A DNA stretch of 64,000 nucleotides. Origin: Saccharothrix coeruleofusca. Lineage in GTDB: Bacteria > Actinomycetota > Actinomycetes > Mycobacteriales > Pseudonocardiaceae. This document shows positions 25,460 to 34,687 of this stretch, piece after piece. The DNA lies in contig NZ_BMRG01000006.1 in NCBI RefSeq assembly GCF_014648515.1, forward strand, positions 128,861 to 192,860, written 5' to 3'. Within the stretch, counting starts at the first letter, position 1; each line of letters opens with the position of its first letter. Below the pieces are notes generated by a model, which did not search any database, was not told the origin of the DNA, and worked only from the letters and a program-made list of their open reading frames with translations. Made by a program: the position numbers and the translations under genes.

Positions 25460-27280
25460 ATGAGGAGATCAAAAGCTGTCTCGGCGCTCGCGCTGCTGAC
25501 CAGCTCCGCGCTCTTGCTGAGCGCGTGCAGCGGCGGTGGCACGACGAACGAGGGCGGTGGCGGTCAGCAGAACGCCGACCCCGGCAGCATCGGGGGTCAG
25601 GACGAGCTGCTGAAGCGTCCGAAGGTGGACGACATCGGTGAGATCGCGGTCGCGGTCGAAGAGGGCTTCCACAACTACAACAACAACATCGGCGCGACGA
25701 ACAACTTCTCCAGCACCATCGCGCTGTTCAACGTGCAGCCCTCGCCGTACATCCCCGACCTGGTCGACGGCAAGGTCGTCATCAAGGTCGACGGCGACCT
25801 GATGGAGTCGATCAAGGTCACCTCGACCGACCCGCAGACGATCGAGTGGAAGGTCAACAAGGCCGCCGTCTGGTCCGACGGCCAGCCGATCGACTGCGAC
25901 GACTTCTACCTGAAGTGGCTGGCGGCCACGAGCAAGGCCACCCTGCCCGGCGGCAGCGGCGAGGCGAACCTGTTCGACACCACGCCCACCGGCTACCAGG
26001 ACATCGAGAAGCTGGAGTGCTCGGACGAGGACAAGACGGTCACCACGACGTTCTTCAAGGACAAGCCGTACGCGGACTACCGCTCGCTGTTCTCGCAGAT
26101 CGGCAGTGACAGCCTGCTCCCGGCGCACGTCCTGGAGAGCAAGACCGGCATCGCCGACATCACCAAGGTCCTGCCCTCGCAGAACGACGACACGGTCCGC
26201 AAGGCCGCCGAGTTCTACACCAAGGGCTGGCTGGGCTGGAACGCCGAGACCGGCCTGTCCGGCGGTCCGTACGTGATCGAGTCCACCGACCTCAAGGACC
26301 AGACCGTCCTGGTGCGCAACCCGAAGTGGTGGGGCAACCCGCCCGCCGCCTCGAAGGTCATCATCAAGACCAACACCGACGCCCAGTCGGCGGCCCAGCA
26401 GCTGCAGAACAAGGAAGTCGTCGCGATCGCGCCGCAGGCCGACCCCGCGGTGGCGCAGCAGCTGCGCGCGGACAGCTCGTTCTTCGTCTACGCCGCCGGT
26501 GGCCAGACCTACGAGCACGTCGACTTCAACATGGCCCGCCCCCTGTTCGCCCAGAACAAGGAGCTGCGCCTGGCGATCGCGCAGTGCTTCGACCGCACCG
26601 ACGTGGTCGAGAAGCTGATCAACGACGTCGACCCGAACGCCAAGCCGCTGGGCAACTTCATGTTCATGCCCAACGAGGTCGGCTACGAGGACCACTACGG
26701 CGACGTCGGCAACGGTGACGTGGCCGCGGCGCAGAAGACCCTCGAGGACGCGGGCTGGACCAAGGGCGGCGACGGCATCTTCACCAAGGGTGAGTTCCGC
26801 GCGTCGTTCAAGCTCAGCCACAAGACCGTCCAGCGCCGCGCCGACACCGTCCGCATCCTGCAGGACAAGTGCGGCCAGGCGGGCATCGAGATCATCGGCG
26901 ACCAGTCGGCGGACTTCAACGACAAGCGCCTCCCGGCCAGCGAGTTCGACGCGGCCCTGTTCGCGTGGGTCGGCCAGCCGGTCAAGGCGGGCTCGTACGG
27001 CAACTACGCCCAGAAGAACAAGGGCGGCACGGCCAACTACAACAACTACGACTCCGCCGCGGTGACGGAGGAGTGGCTGGCCGCGAACCGCGAGCTGGAC
27101 TACCAGAAGCGCATCCAGATGCTCAACGACATCGACAAGAAGATGCGCGACGACCTGCACAGCATCCCGCTGTTCCAGCTGACCGACTTCGCCGCCTCGG
27201 ACGCCAACATCGGTCCGATCGGCTACATCGGCGTCGGCGGCGGCATCATGTGGAACCTCTACGCCTGGCAGAAGAAGTAA
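25460..27280 (+). CDS. Peptide/dipeptide ABC transporter, substrate-binding lipoprotein
   Basis: 606 residues from the ATG at 25460; a GTG at 25454 adds two. A signal peptide with lipobox LLSAC is followed by a Gly-rich linker, so the protein is a surface lipoprotein. The solute-binding family 5 fold is clear: VDDIGEIAVAVEEG, AAVWSDGQPIDCDDFYLKW, SLLPAHVLE, GPYVIEST and QTYEHVDFNMARPLF. Codon use is strongly biased to C-ending codons, suggesting high expression. A perfect hairpin follows the gene before the permease genes, which could keep binding-protein mRNA in excess over the membrane components. Confidence 0.94.
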   Translation: MRRSKAVSALALLTSSALLLSACSGGGTTNEGGGGQQNADPGSIGGQDELLKRPKVDDIGEIAVAVEEGFHNYNNNIGATNNFSSTIALFNVQPSPYIPDLVDGKVVIKVDGDLMESIKVTSTDPQTIEWKVNKAAVWSDGQPIDCDDFYLKWLAATSKATLPGGSGEANLFDTTPTGYQDIEKLECSDEDKTVTTTFFKDKPYADYRSLFSQIGSDSLLPAHVLESKTGIADITKVLPSQNDDTVRKAAEFYTKGWLGWNAETGLSGGPYVIESTDLKDQTVLVRNPKWWGNPPAASKVIIKTNTDAQSAAQQLQNKEVVAIAPQADPAVAQQLRADSSFFVYAAGGQTYEHVDFNMARPLFAQNKELRLAIAQCFDRTDVVEKLINDVDPNAKPLGNFMFMPNEVGYEDHYGDVGNGDVAAAQKTLEDAGWTKGGDGIFTKGEFRASFKLSHKTVQRRADTVRILQDKCGQAGIEIIGDQSADFNDKRLPASEFDAALFAWVGQPVKAGSYGNYAQKNKGGTANYNNYDSAAVTEEWLAANRELDYQKRIQMLNDIDKKMRDDLHSIPLFQLTDFAASDANIGPIGYIGVGGGIMWNLYAWQKK

Positions 27281-27339
27281 GCAGGTAGAGAGCGGTCGGC
27301 GCACCACTTCGGGGCCCGCCACGAACGACTCATCCGGCC

Positions 27340-27370
27340 GGGGGGCCGGTGCCACGAGCACCGGCCCCCC
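27340..27370 (+). terminator. Hairpin between binding-protein and permease genes
   Basis: A perfect 13-bp stem, GGGGGGCCGGTGC / GCACCGGCCCCCC, with loop CACGA. It probably acts as a partial terminator or 3' stabiliser inside the operon. Confidence 0.85.
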
Positions 27371-27440
27371 GTACGGCGTCCGCGTCCGGTAGGGTGCCGC
27401 GCCCGGAGCGCGGGGCCCTAGGGAGACTAGAGACCTCGTC

Positions 27441-28439
27441 ATGTTCCGTTACATAATCCGGCGGTTGTTGATCTCGATTCCGCTGTTGATCGTCGCCTCG
27501 TTCCTGTGCTTCGGCCTCACCACGGCCATGGGCGACCCCTTGGCCGAGTGGAAGCTGCAGAAGCCCCGGTCCGAGGCAGAGATCGCACTCGCCTACGAGC
27601 GGACGGGCTACAACCAGCCGTTCCTCGACCGCTACGTCGACTGGGCGGGCGACTTCGTCACCGGCGACTGGGGCGAGACCGTCGTCCCCGGCAACGCGGG
27701 CAAGCCGGTCAAGGAAGAACTGCTCAAGGCGTTCGGCGTCACGCTGCGGCTGATCGTGGCCGCCGAGCTGATCGCGCTGCTGCTCGGCATGGCGGTCGGC
27801 GTCATCGGCGCGGTCAGGCAGTACTCGCTGTTCGACTACACGGCCACCGGCATAGCGTTCGTCATGTTCTCCATGCCGCTGTTCTGCGTCGCCCTGATCA
27901 TCAAGGCGGGCGGCATCGAGTTCAACAACTGGCTGGAGTCCATCGGCGCGGGCCGCTGGCTGACCATGGCGGGTCCGCCCGGCGAGGGTTTCAGCGGCTC
28001 CCTGGGCCAGCAGATCTACCAGTACACCGGCGCGTACATCCTGCCGACGATCTGCCTGGTGATGATCCAGTTCGCGCTCTACAGCCGGTTCCAGCGCGCC
28101 TCCATGCTGGAGACGCTCAACGCCGACTACGTGCGCACCGCGCAGGCCAAGGGCGTCTCGCAGGGCCGCGCCATCTTCAAGCACGCCTTCCGCAACGCGC
28201 TGATCCCGATCATCACGGTCTCCTCGCTGAACTTCGGCGCCGCCTTCGGTGGCGCGGTCATCACCGAGACGGTGTTCGGCTGGTCGGGCATGGGCAAGTT
28301 CCTGGTCGACGCGGTCACCAAGCTGGAGCCCTACCAGGTGCTGGGCTTCATGATGCTGACCGCGGTGTTCATCATCGTGTTCAACCTGATCGCGGACGTG
28401 CTGTACGCGTTCCTGGACCCGAGGATCCGCCTTGACTGA
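27441..28439 (+). CDS. dppB: Peptide ABC transporter permease (DppB type)
   Basis: 332 residues, an integral membrane protein with the family N-terminus MFRYIIRRLLISIPLLIVASF and about six hydrophobic segments. The coupling (EAA) loop is ADYVRTAQAKGVSQGRAIFKHAFRNALIPI, and ITETVFGWSGMGKFLVDAV is the conserved C-terminal signature of DppB/OppB. A periplasmic loop of about 45 residues (KLQKPRSEAEIAL...) is as expected. It forms the channel with DppC and is driven by the two ATPases downstream. The substrate class (peptides) follows from the family only. Confidence 0.94.
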   Translation: MFRYIIRRLLISIPLLIVASFLCFGLTTAMGDPLAEWKLQKPRSEAEIALAYERTGYNQPFLDRYVDWAGDFVTGDWGETVVPGNAGKPVKEELLKAFGVTLRLIVAAELIALLLGMAVGVIGAVRQYSLFDYTATGIAFVMFSMPLFCVALIIKAGGIEFNNWLESIGAGRWLTMAGPPGEGFSGSLGQQIYQYTGAYILPTICLVMIQFALYSRFQRASMLETLNADYVRTAQAKGVSQGRAIFKHAFRNALIPIITVSSLNFGAAFGGAVITETVFGWSGMGKFLVDAVTKLEPYQVLGFMMLTAVFIIVFNLIADVLYAFLDPRIRLD

Positions 28440-29388
28440 GATGACGTCCCCCGTGGCGCAGGCCCCGGCGCCCACCTCGGGCGAGGCGAGCCAGTTCGAC
28501 TCCTCGAACACCCGCAAGCAGTGGCAGGTCATCGCCCGCCGCTTCTTCCGGCACAAGGCCGCCGTGTTCGGGCTGGTGCTGTTCGTGCTGCTGGTGCTGT
28601 TCGCCTTCCTGGGCGGCGCGCTGTGGAAGTACTCCTACACCGACCTGGGCTTCCGCCGGTACCTGCCGCCCAGCGCCGACCACCCGTTCGGCACCGACCG
28701 GCTCGGCGGCGACATGGTCGCCCAGCTGATCCGCGGCACCCAGTTCTCGCTGCAGATCGCGATGGTGGTGGCGCTGCTGTCCACCGTGGTCGGCGTGGTG
28801 CTCGGCTCGCTGGCGGGCTACCTCGGCGGCTGGGTCGACACGCTGATCAGCCGGTTCATCGACCTGCTGCTGGTCATCCCCGGCCTGGTCATCGCCGCGG
28901 TGCTGGTGCGCAACAGCTTCGTGGTGTCCGTGGCGGGCGGCAGCGGCGGCAGCAACTGGGTCATCGTGGCCCTGTACCTGGGCCTGATCGGCTGGCTGTC
29001 CATCGCGCGGGTGATCCGGGGCATGGTCCTCTCGCTGCGCGAGAAGGAGTTCATCGAGGCCGCCCGCGCGCTGGGCGCCTCGACGTGGCGGATCGTGTTC
29101 CGGCACATCCTGCCCAACACCGTCGACGTGATCGTCGTCAACGCCACCCTGGCCATCGCGCAGGCGGTGCTGCTGGAGGCGGCGCTGTCGTTCCTCGGCC
29201 TCGGCGTGCAGTCGCCCGACACCTCGCTGGGGCTGATGATCAGCCTCAACAAGAACGAGCTCACGCTGCACCCGTGGCTGTTCTTCACCACGTTCACCTT
29301 CATCGTGCTGATCTCGCTGTCGGTGAACTTCATCGGCGATGGCCTCCGGGACGCCTTCGACCCGCGCCAGAGGAGGGTCAAGGCATGA
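28432..29388 (+). CDS. dppC: Peptide ABC transporter permease (DppC type)
   Basis: 318 residues from a TTG at 28432 that overlaps the dppB stop region and has GAGG 7 nt upstream; an ATG at 28441 is the alternative. An N-terminal OppC-type segment ([24 protein letters not shown]) precedes about six hydrophobic segments. [19 protein letters not shown] is the DppC signature, and [25 protein letters not shown] is the EAA loop contacting the ATPases. It pairs with DppB. Confidence 0.93.
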   Translation: MTEMTSPVAQAPAPTSGEASQFDSSNTRKQWQVIARRFFRHKAAVFGLVLFVLLVLFAFLGGALWKYSYTDLGFRRYLPPSADHPFGTDRLGGDMVAQLIRGTQFSLQIAMVVALLSTVVGVVLGSLAGYLGGWVDTLISRFIDLLLVIPGLVIAAVLVRNSFVVSVAGGSGGSNWVIVALYLGLIGWLSIARVIRGMVLSLREKEFIEAARALGASTWRIVFRHILPNTVDVIVVNATLAIAQAVLLEAALSFLGLGVQSPDTSLGLMISLNKNELTLHPWLFFTTFTFIVLISLSVNFIGDGLRDAFDPRQRRVKA

Positions 29389-30563
29389 GCGAGTTGGACG
29401 TGATGGGCGCACCAGGAACGGCGGCGGACGGCCTCGCGGGCGAGAAGCTGCTGCGCGTGGAGAACCTCTCCGTGGACTTCCCCACCGACGACGGGACCGT
29501 GCACGCCGTGCGCGACGTGTCGTTCACGCTGGGGCGCGGCGAGGTGCTCGGGATCGTGGGCGAGTCCGGCTCCGGCAAGTCGGTCTCGTCGATGGCGGTG
29601 ATGGGCCTGCTGCCCAAGACCGCGAAGATCAGCGGGTCGATCAGGTTCAAGGACAAGGAACTGGTCGGCCTGAGCTACAAGCAGATGCAGCCGGTCCGCG
29701 GCAACGGCATCTCGATGATCTTCCAGGACCCGATGACCTCGCTGAACCCGGTCTACACGGTGGGCTGGCAGCTGGCCGAGGCGCACCGGGCGCACCACGA
29801 CGTGTCCAAGAAGGCCGCCATGGCCAAGGCCGTCGAGGCGCTGGAGCTGGTGGGCATCCCGCAGCCGGACCGGCGCGCGGAGCAGTACCCGCACGAGTTC
29901 TCCGGCGGCATGCGGCAGCGCGTGATGATCGCCATGGCGATCATCAACGACCCGGACGTGATCATCGCCGACGAGCCGACCACCGCGCTGGACGTGACCG
30001 TGCAGGCGCAGATCCTGGACACGCTGCTGCGCATCCGGGACGAGACGAGCGCGGGCATCATGATCATCACGCACGACCTGGGCGTGGTGGCGGGCATGGT
30101 GGACCGCGTGCAGGTCATGTACGGCGGCACGGTCGTCGAGCAGGGCGGCGTGGACGAGGTCTTCGAGGCCCAGCGGATGCCCTACACGGTCGGCCTGCTC
30201 GGGTCCATCCCGAACCCGAACCTGCTGGGCAAGCGGCTCACCCCGATCAAGGGCGCGCCGCCCTCGCTGATGAACCTGCCCCAGGGCTGCCCGTTCTCCC
30301 CCCGGTGCCCGCTGGCCATCGACATCTGCCGGGAGACCGAGCCGCAGCTGCTGGAGACCGACCGGGCGGGCCACTACGCCCGCTGCCACCGGTCCGACCA
30401 CCTGGCCACCATCGAGCAGCCGCAGCGGCTGTTCGCGCACGACGAGATCGGCACCGTGGAGAACCCCGCGTCGCTCACGGCGGCCGATCCCGACGTCCCC
30501 GTCGCCGAGGACCTGGCCGACGTGGAGGCGCGGTTGCACGAAGAGGAGAAGCCCACCTCATGA
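29385..30563 (+). CDS. dppD: Peptide ABC transporter ATP-binding protein (DppD type)
   Basis: 392 residues. Walker [21 protein letters not shown] (Q-loop), signature FSGGMRQR and Walker [14 protein letters not shown] are intact, and the switch His is in ITHDLGVV. The C-terminal oligopeptide-ABC domain contains the Cys-rich cluster [15 protein letters not shown]...ARC typical of iron-sulfur-bearing Dpp/Opp ATPases. A tail of about 50 residues beyond the domain is acidic and unique. The ATG overlaps the dppC stop (ATGA). Confidence 0.95.
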   Translation: MSELDVMGAPGTAADGLAGEKLLRVENLSVDFPTDDGTVHAVRDVSFTLGRGEVLGIVGESGSGKSVSSMAVMGLLPKTAKISGSIRFKDKELVGLSYKQMQPVRGNGISMIFQDPMTSLNPVYTVGWQLAEAHRAHHDVSKKAAMAKAVEALELVGIPQPDRRAEQYPHEFSGGMRQRVMIAMAIINDPDVIIADEPTTALDVTVQAQILDTLLRIRDETSAGIMIITHDLGVVAGMVDRVQVMYGGTVVEQGGVDEVFEAQRMPYTVGLLGSIPNPNLLGKRLTPIKGAPPSLMNLPQGCPFSPRCPLAIDICRETEPQLLETDRAGHYARCHRSDHLATIEQPQRLFAHDEIGTVENPASLTAADPDVPVAEDLADVEARLHEEEKPTS

Positions 30564-31630
30564 CCACCTCGACCGATGTGAACCCCCAGGCCGGGGGCGC
30601 CGCCTCCGGTGGCGGCGACGGCAAGGCGCCGCTGCTGGAGGTCAAGGACCTGGTCAAGTCCTTCCCGGTGCGCGGCGGCGGCATCATCCCGCGCACGGTC
30701 GGGCAGGTGCAGGCGGTCTCCGGGGTGACCTTCGACCTCTACCCCGGCGAGACGCTGGGCCTGGTCGGCGAGTCCGGCTGCGGCAAGTCCACCACCGGGC
30801 GGGCCATCCTCCAGCTGCACAAGCCGACCTCCGGGTCGGTGAAGTTCGAGGGCCGCGAGCTGACCACGCTCAAGGGCAAGCAGCTGCGCGGCATCCGCCG
30901 GGACATGCAGATCGTGTTCCAGGACCCGTACGCGTCGCTGAACCCGCGCTGGCAGATCAACGAGCTCATCTCCGAGCCGTTCAAGATCCACGGCGTTGGC
31001 GGCGGCGAGGGCCGCACGGTCCAGCAGCGGGTCAACGAGCTGATGGAGCTGGTGGGCCTCAACCCGGAGCACCGCAACCGGTACGCGCACGAGTTCTCCG
31101 GCGGCCAGCGCCAGCGCATCGGCATCGCCCGCGCGCTGGCGCTGAACCCGAAGCTGATCGTGCTCGACGAGCCGGTGTCCGCGCTGGACGTGTCGGTGCA
31201 GGCGGGCGTGGTGAACCTGCTGGAGGAGCTGCAGGAGCGCCTCGGCCTGGCCTACCTGTTCGTGGCGCACGACCTGTCGGTGGTGCGGCACATCTCCGAC
31301 CGGGTCGCGGTGATGTACCTCGGCAAGATCATCGAGATCGGCGAGCGCGAGGACATCTACAACCGGCCCACCCACCCGTACACGCAGGCCCTGCTGTCCG
31401 CGGTGCCGGTGCCGGACCCGAAGCTGGAGCGGCAGCGCCAGCGCATCGTGCTCACCGGTGACGTGCCCTCCCCGGTGAACCCGCCCTCGGGCTGCCGGTT
31501 CCGCACCCGCTGCTGGAAGGCGCAGGACATCTGCGCGGTCGAGGAGCCGAAGCTGGAGCGCCGGGTGGCCGAGTCCGGCACCCTCTCGGCGTGCCACTTC
31601 GCCGAGGTCCGGCCCACGACCGTCGGCTGA
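30560..31630 (+). CDS. dppF: Peptide ABC transporter ATP-binding protein (DppF type)
   Basis: 356 residues. Walker [21 protein letters not shown], signature FSGGQRQR and Walker [14 protein letters not shown] are present, with VAHDLSVV as the switch. The C-terminal domain has [15 protein letters not shown]...SACHF, the Cys cluster of this subfamily. The ATG overlaps the dppD stop (ATGA). It is the last gene of the importer operon and is followed by a perfect terminator hairpin. Confidence 0.95.
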   Translation: MTTSTDVNPQAGGAASGGGDGKAPLLEVKDLVKSFPVRGGGIIPRTVGQVQAVSGVTFDLYPGETLGLVGESGCGKSTTGRAILQLHKPTSGSVKFEGRELTTLKGKQLRGIRRDMQIVFQDPYASLNPRWQINELISEPFKIHGVGGGEGRTVQQRVNELMELVGLNPEHRNRYAHEFSGGQRQRIGIARALALNPKLIVLDEPVSALDVSVQAGVVNLLEELQERLGLAYLFVAHDLSVVRHISDRVAVMYLGKIIEIGEREDIYNRPTHPYTQALLSAVPVPDPKLERQRQRIVLTGDVPSPVNPPSGCRFRTRCWKAQDICAVEEPKLERRVAESGTLSACHFAEVRPTTVG

Positions 31631-31640
31631 GCGCCGCCAG

Positions 31641-31672
31641 GGTCGGGGCCGCCCACCACGGCGGCCCCGACC
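31641..31672 (+). terminator. Terminator of the peptide importer operon
   Basis: A perfect 13-bp stem, GGTCGGGGCCGCC / GGCGGCCCCGACC, with loop CACCAC lies 11 bp after the dppF stop. Confidence 0.88.
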
Positions 31673-31678
31673 GGCCTC

Positions 31679-31684
31679 TACGCT
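31679..31684 (+). promoter_or_regulatory. -10-like box (TACGCT), leaderless mshB
   Basis: TACGCT ends 6 nt before the mshB GTG at 31691. No ribosome-binding site is seen. Confidence 0.5.
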
Positions 31685-31690
31685 GATCCG

Positions 31691-32545
31691 GTGACGCTGA
31701 CTGCCCCGCCCCGGTTGCTGCTGGTACACGCACACCCCGATGACGAGAGCCTGTGGACGGGCGGCACCATCGCCCGCTACGCGGCCTCCGGCGCGCACGT
31801 CACCGTGGTCACCTGCACCCTCGGCGAGGAGGGCGAGATCATCCCGCCCGCGCTGCGCCAGCTCGCCGCCGACGCGGCCGACCAGCTCGGCGGCTACCGG
31901 GTGGCCGAACTGCGCGCCGCCTGCACCGCCCTGGGCGTGACCGACCACCGGTTCCTGGGCGGCATGGGCCGCTGGCGCGACTCCGGCATGGCGGGCGTCG
32001 CGGCCAACGAGCACCCCCGCGCGTTCGTCCAGGGCTCCTTCGACGAGCAGGTCGAGGAGCTGTCCGGCATCATCGCGTCGGTGAAGCCGCAGGTGGTGGT
32101 GACCTACGACGCCTTCGGCGGCTACGGCCACCCCGACCACATCCGCGCCCACCAGATCACCACGGCCGCCTGCGCGGCCACCTCGGAGGTCGACCGCGTG
32201 TTCCACGCCGTGACCTCCCGCGCGGCCACCGAGGCGGGCGCGGCGGCGCTGGCGGAGCTGCCCGACCTGCCGTTCCGGCTGCCCGAGCCGGGCGAGCTGC
32301 CGGTGACCGACGACGCCGAGATCACCACCACCGTCGACGTCTCCGAGCACCTGGTGGCCAAGCTGCGCGCCCTGCGGGCGCACTCCACCCAGGTCAGCGT
32401 GTGGCAGGACGGCGCGGGCTCGGCCAGCTACGCGCTGTCCAACGGCATCGCCCAGCCGGTCGTGCCCACCGAGCACTACGTGCTGGCCAAGGGCTCCGCG
32501 GAGGGCGCGGAGACCGATCTGTTCGGGGGGTTGGATGACCGCTGA
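31691..32545 (+). CDS. mshB: N-acetyl-glucosaminyl-inositol deacetylase (mycothiol synthesis)
   Basis: 284 residues, the zinc enzyme that deacetylates GlcNAc-Ins in mycothiol biosynthesis, the low-molecular-weight thiol of actinobacteria. The metal motif AHPDDE (His15, Asp18) and the third ligand His147 in GHPDH are present, spaced as in the family. CTLGEEGE and GGMGRWRDSGM are MshB-specific. It overlaps the following membrane-protein gene by 11 bp, an arrangement shared with mycobacteria. Confidence 0.96.
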   Translation: MTLTAPPRLLLVHAHPDDESLWTGGTIARYAASGAHVTVVTCTLGEEGEIIPPALRQLAADAADQLGGYRVAELRAACTALGVTDHRFLGGMGRWRDSGMAGVAANEHPRAFVQGSFDEQVEELSGIIASVKPQVVVTYDAFGGYGHPDHIRAHQITTAACAATSEVDRVFHAVTSRAATEAGAAALAELPDLPFRLPEPGELPVTDDAEITTTVDVSEHLVAKLRALRAHSTQVSVWQDGAGSASYALSNGIAQPVVPTEHYVLAKGSAEGAETDLFGGLDDR

Positions 32546-32915
32546 GCGCAGGCTCGCCCTGGTGGCGGTGCTGGTCCAGGCGTTCGTGCTGGCGGTGCTG
32601 GAGGTGTTCTTCCTGCCGCTGCGGCTGGACGGCACCCTGCTGCCCGACGTGCGCGACTGGCCGTTCCCGATCAGCGTGGTGGTGGCGATCGTGACCACCC
32701 CGATGCTGGTGCTGGCCGCGTCCCGGCACGCGCGCGGCCTGCTCGTGGCGTCCTCGCCGCTGCTGGTGTGGCTGGGGACGCTGCTGGTGCTGGCCACCTT
32801 CGGGCCCGGCGGCGACGTGGTGCTGGTCAACGACTGGCGCACGCTGCTGCTGTTCGCGGGCGGCGCTTTGCCCAGCGCGATTGCCGTGGGTGCCTTGATG
32901 GGTAAACCGCATTGA
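32535..32915 (+). CDS. Conserved four-helix membrane protein next to mshB
   Basis: 126 residues with four hydrophobic segments (about 8-28, 44-64, 70-90 and 101-122) and little between them. I recognise no domain with a known activity. Proteins of this kind commonly sit directly after mshB in actinobacteria, and here the genes overlap by 11 bp, so co-expression is likely. A short hairpin (32919-32937) follows. Confidence 0.8.
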   Translation: MTAERRLALVAVLVQAFVLAVLEVFFLPLRLDGTLLPDVRDWPFPISVVVAIVTTPMLVLAASRHARGLLVASSPLLVWLGTLLVLATFGPGGDVVLVNDWRTLLLFAGGALPSAIAVGALMGKPH

Positions 32916-32918
32916 ATT

Positions 32919-32937
32919 GACCCGGCTCCGCCGGGTC
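32919..32937 (+). terminator. Short hairpin terminator after the mshB unit
   Basis: GACCCGG-CTCCG-CCGGGTC, a 7-bp perfect stem, starts 4 bp after the stop codon. Confidence 0.6.
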
Positions 32938-32962
32938 GGCTCGGCCGCCTGGAAGTCGGCCA

Positions 32963-33019
32963 GTCGAGCCGCGTTTCGGGAGGATCGAAAAGCGTGATCC
33001 TCCCGAAAGGCGACTCGAC
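32963..33019. other. Extended inverted repeat of unknown role
   Basis: TTTCGGGAGGATC (32974-32986) pairs perfectly with GATCCTCCCGAAA (32996-33008) across a 9-nt loop. GTCGAG/CTCGAC extends the stem outside an internal bulge. It lies 50 bp before the next gene, downstream of another terminator, so it may be a second terminator or a 5' regulatory structure of the 33071 gene. Confidence 0.7.
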
Positions 33020-33070
33020 AGACCGACGCGGCCTCGCGCGGTGGTCGGGGGTGGTGGCTGGGGAGGCGTG

Positions 33071-33793
33071 ATGGGTGAGGCGATCAGCGATCGGGACGTG
33101 GTCCGGGCGCTGCGGCCGTTCGTGCGGGCCACCGGGCCGGTGCTGGACGCGCTGCGCGAGGTGAACCTGCTCGGCCTGCGCGACCGGTCCCTGGAGGCGA
33201 GCGCCGACCGCAAGGTGGTCGACAAGCTGTGGGACCAGCTGGCCAGGGTCAAGGTCCCCGGCACCGCGGGCTGGGCCGCGATGGACCTGGACCAGCGCGA
33301 CGAGTGGTGGCTCAACCGGGTCGGCCGGGTGGTGTCGCTGCTGGCGGCGATCCCCGGCGTCGGCGGCGCGCTGGCCGACCGGCTGCCCATCCAGTCCTCG
33401 CTGGGCGCGGCGGGCCAGGGGCTGCTGCTGTCCGCGCTGGCGGGCGAGCGCGGCATCACCGCCACCGAGGACCGCGTCCGGCTGATCGCCCACGTGCTGT
33501 TCCAGCGCGAGGTGGACGGCCGCGCGGTGGACCCGGACGAGGACCGCCGCACCGCCGAGCTCACCGAAGAGCTGGACCGCTCCACGTTCAAGGCCATCGG
33601 CCGCACCATCTGGAAGCTCGCCCGCGTGCTGTGGTCGCTGGAGGACGAGCTGGACAAGCGCCCCCACGGCCGCTTCTACCACCAGGCGCTGGGCGCGCTG
33701 CCCGTCGTCGGCGTGGTCGGCGACTACCTCGGCGAGCGGTCCGGCCTGCGCCGCGTCCGCAAGGCCGCCTACGAGTGGTTCGGGGCCCAGTAG
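33071..33793 (+). CDS. Conserved hypothetical protein, about 240 aa
   Basis: 240 residues from the ATG at 33071 (MGEAISDRDVVRALRPF). I do not recognise the family. The sequence is amphipathic, with a central Gly/Ala/Leu-rich stretch (RVVSLLAAIPGVGGALADRLP and GAAGQGLLLSALAG) that could insert into or lie on a membrane, flanked by charged helices. There is no signal peptide and no catalytic motif. It is convergent with the GNAT gene and overlaps it by 25 bp. A large inverted repeat precedes it. Confidence 0.65.
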   Translation: MGEAISDRDVVRALRPFVRATGPVLDALREVNLLGLRDRSLEASADRKVVDKLWDQLARVKVPGTAGWAAMDLDQRDEWWLNRVGRVVSLLAAIPGVGGALADRLPIQSSLGAAGQGLLLSALAGERGITATEDRVRLIAHVLFQREVDGRAVDPDEDRRTAELTEELDRSTFKAIGRTIWKLARVLWSLEDELDKRPHGRFYHQALGALPVVGVVGDYLGERSGLRRVRKAAYEWFGAQ

Positions 33794-34542
33794 CGGTACC
33801 GGTGGTGCTCCACGCACCCCAGCGACCGGTACAGCTCCAGCGCGGGCGTGTTGTGCTCGGCCACCTGGAGCGCGCACGTGGTGGCGCCGCGCCCCAGCGC
33901 CCACGACGCCAGCCCGCCCAGCAGCGCCCGCGCCAGCCCGCGCCGACGCGCCTCCGGCCGCACCGCCAGCCGGGCGACGTGCAGCAGGTCGCCGACCACC
34001 GCGCCGCGCACCGCCGCGAGCACGACCCCGTCGCGCGCCACCTGGCCGAAGCCCACCACACCGCCGGAGCCCAGCACGTGCCGCTGCGCGGGCGTCGGCT
34101 CGGCCTGCGCGGCCAGCTCCCACCAGCCCTCCGACGGCGAGGTCGGCACCGAGACTCCTTCCGCGACCCCTTCCGTGACCCCTTCCGCGACCCCTTCGGG
34201 CTTCGGCGTCGCGAAGGCGGCCAGCGGGCCGGTGAGCACCAGCGACTCCGCGCCGCCGGGGTGGTCCAGGTCGACCCGCCACCCGGTCCGCGCCACGGCG
34301 TCCTCGTGCGGGGAGCCCACGACCACGTGCGCCAGCGGCCTGATCTCGTGCCGCCGGGCGAAACCGGACACCGCGGCCAGCGCGTCGGCCACCGGCACAC
34401 CGGGATCACCCGTGGTCAGCGCGCTGTTGGCGCGGCCGGTGAAGCCGCCTGCGGCGCGCAGCCGCCAGCCGCCCAGCCGCTCGTCCACCAGCGCGGGCCA
34501 CGCGTCGGCGCAGCGCTCCTCCAGCTCCAGCACGGTCGTCAC
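33769..34542 (-). CDS. GNAT acetyltransferase with a degenerate N-terminal half
   Basis: 257 residues. The C-terminal 110 residues form a normal GNAT domain: LHVARLAVRPEARRRGLARALLGGL is the acetyl-CoA loop (RRRGLA), followed by LQVAEHNTPALELYRSLGC. The N-terminal half (ERCADAWPALVDERLGGWRLRAAGGFTGRANS) resembles tandem-GNAT proteins with a substrate-binding pseudo-domain. The two halves are joined by a 12-nt tandem repeat encoding EGVA, EGVT, EGVA, EGVS. The substrate is unknown. It is convergent with, and overlaps, the 33071 gene. Confidence 0.85.
   Translation of the reverse strand: MTTVLELEERCADAWPALVDERLGGWRLRAAGGFTGRANSALTTGDPGVPVADALAAVSGFARRHEIRPLAHVVVGSPHEDAVARTGWRVDLDHPGGAESLVLTGPLAAFATPKPEGVAEGVTEGVAEGVSVPTSPSEGWWELAAQAEPTPAQRHVLGSGGVVGFGQVARDGVVLAAVRGAVVGDLLHVARLAVRPEARRRGLARALLGGLASWALGRGATTCALQVAEHNTPALELYRSLGCVEHHRYRYWAPNHS
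34157..34200 (-). repeat. 12-nt coding tandem repeat in the GNAT linker
   Basis: CCTTCCGCGACC is repeated at 34157, 34169 and 34181 (second copy with one change), with a partial fourth from 34193. It encodes the tetrapeptide series EGV(A/T/S) between the two halves of the acetyltransferase. Confidence 0.9.
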
Positions 34543-34600
34543 CCGCCCATGATCCTCCAGTTCCCCGAAGTCCGTTCTGTGAGCTGGGACAACCGGCTGC

Positions 34601-34619
34601 TAAGGCGAGCCTCACCGGA
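34601..34619. promoter_or_regulatory. Possible iron box before fdxA
   Basis: TAAGGCGAGCCTCACCGGA matches about 13 of 19 positions of the DtxR/IdeR consensus, including AGG..AG and CT.ACC half-sites. It lies about 70 bp upstream of fdxA. It is weaker than the site at 21333. Confidence 0.45.
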
Positions 34620-34687
34620 GGACAATGGCACTCGCCGCGTACTCTCCGGCTTGCGCGGTGTGGACCAGGACAGAGCAGGAGAGCGCA

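Noticed and set aside
30374-34282. 1302-codon minus-strand frame
   Set aside because: It is a shadow of dppF, mshB and neighbours, with no recognisable domain and atypical composition.
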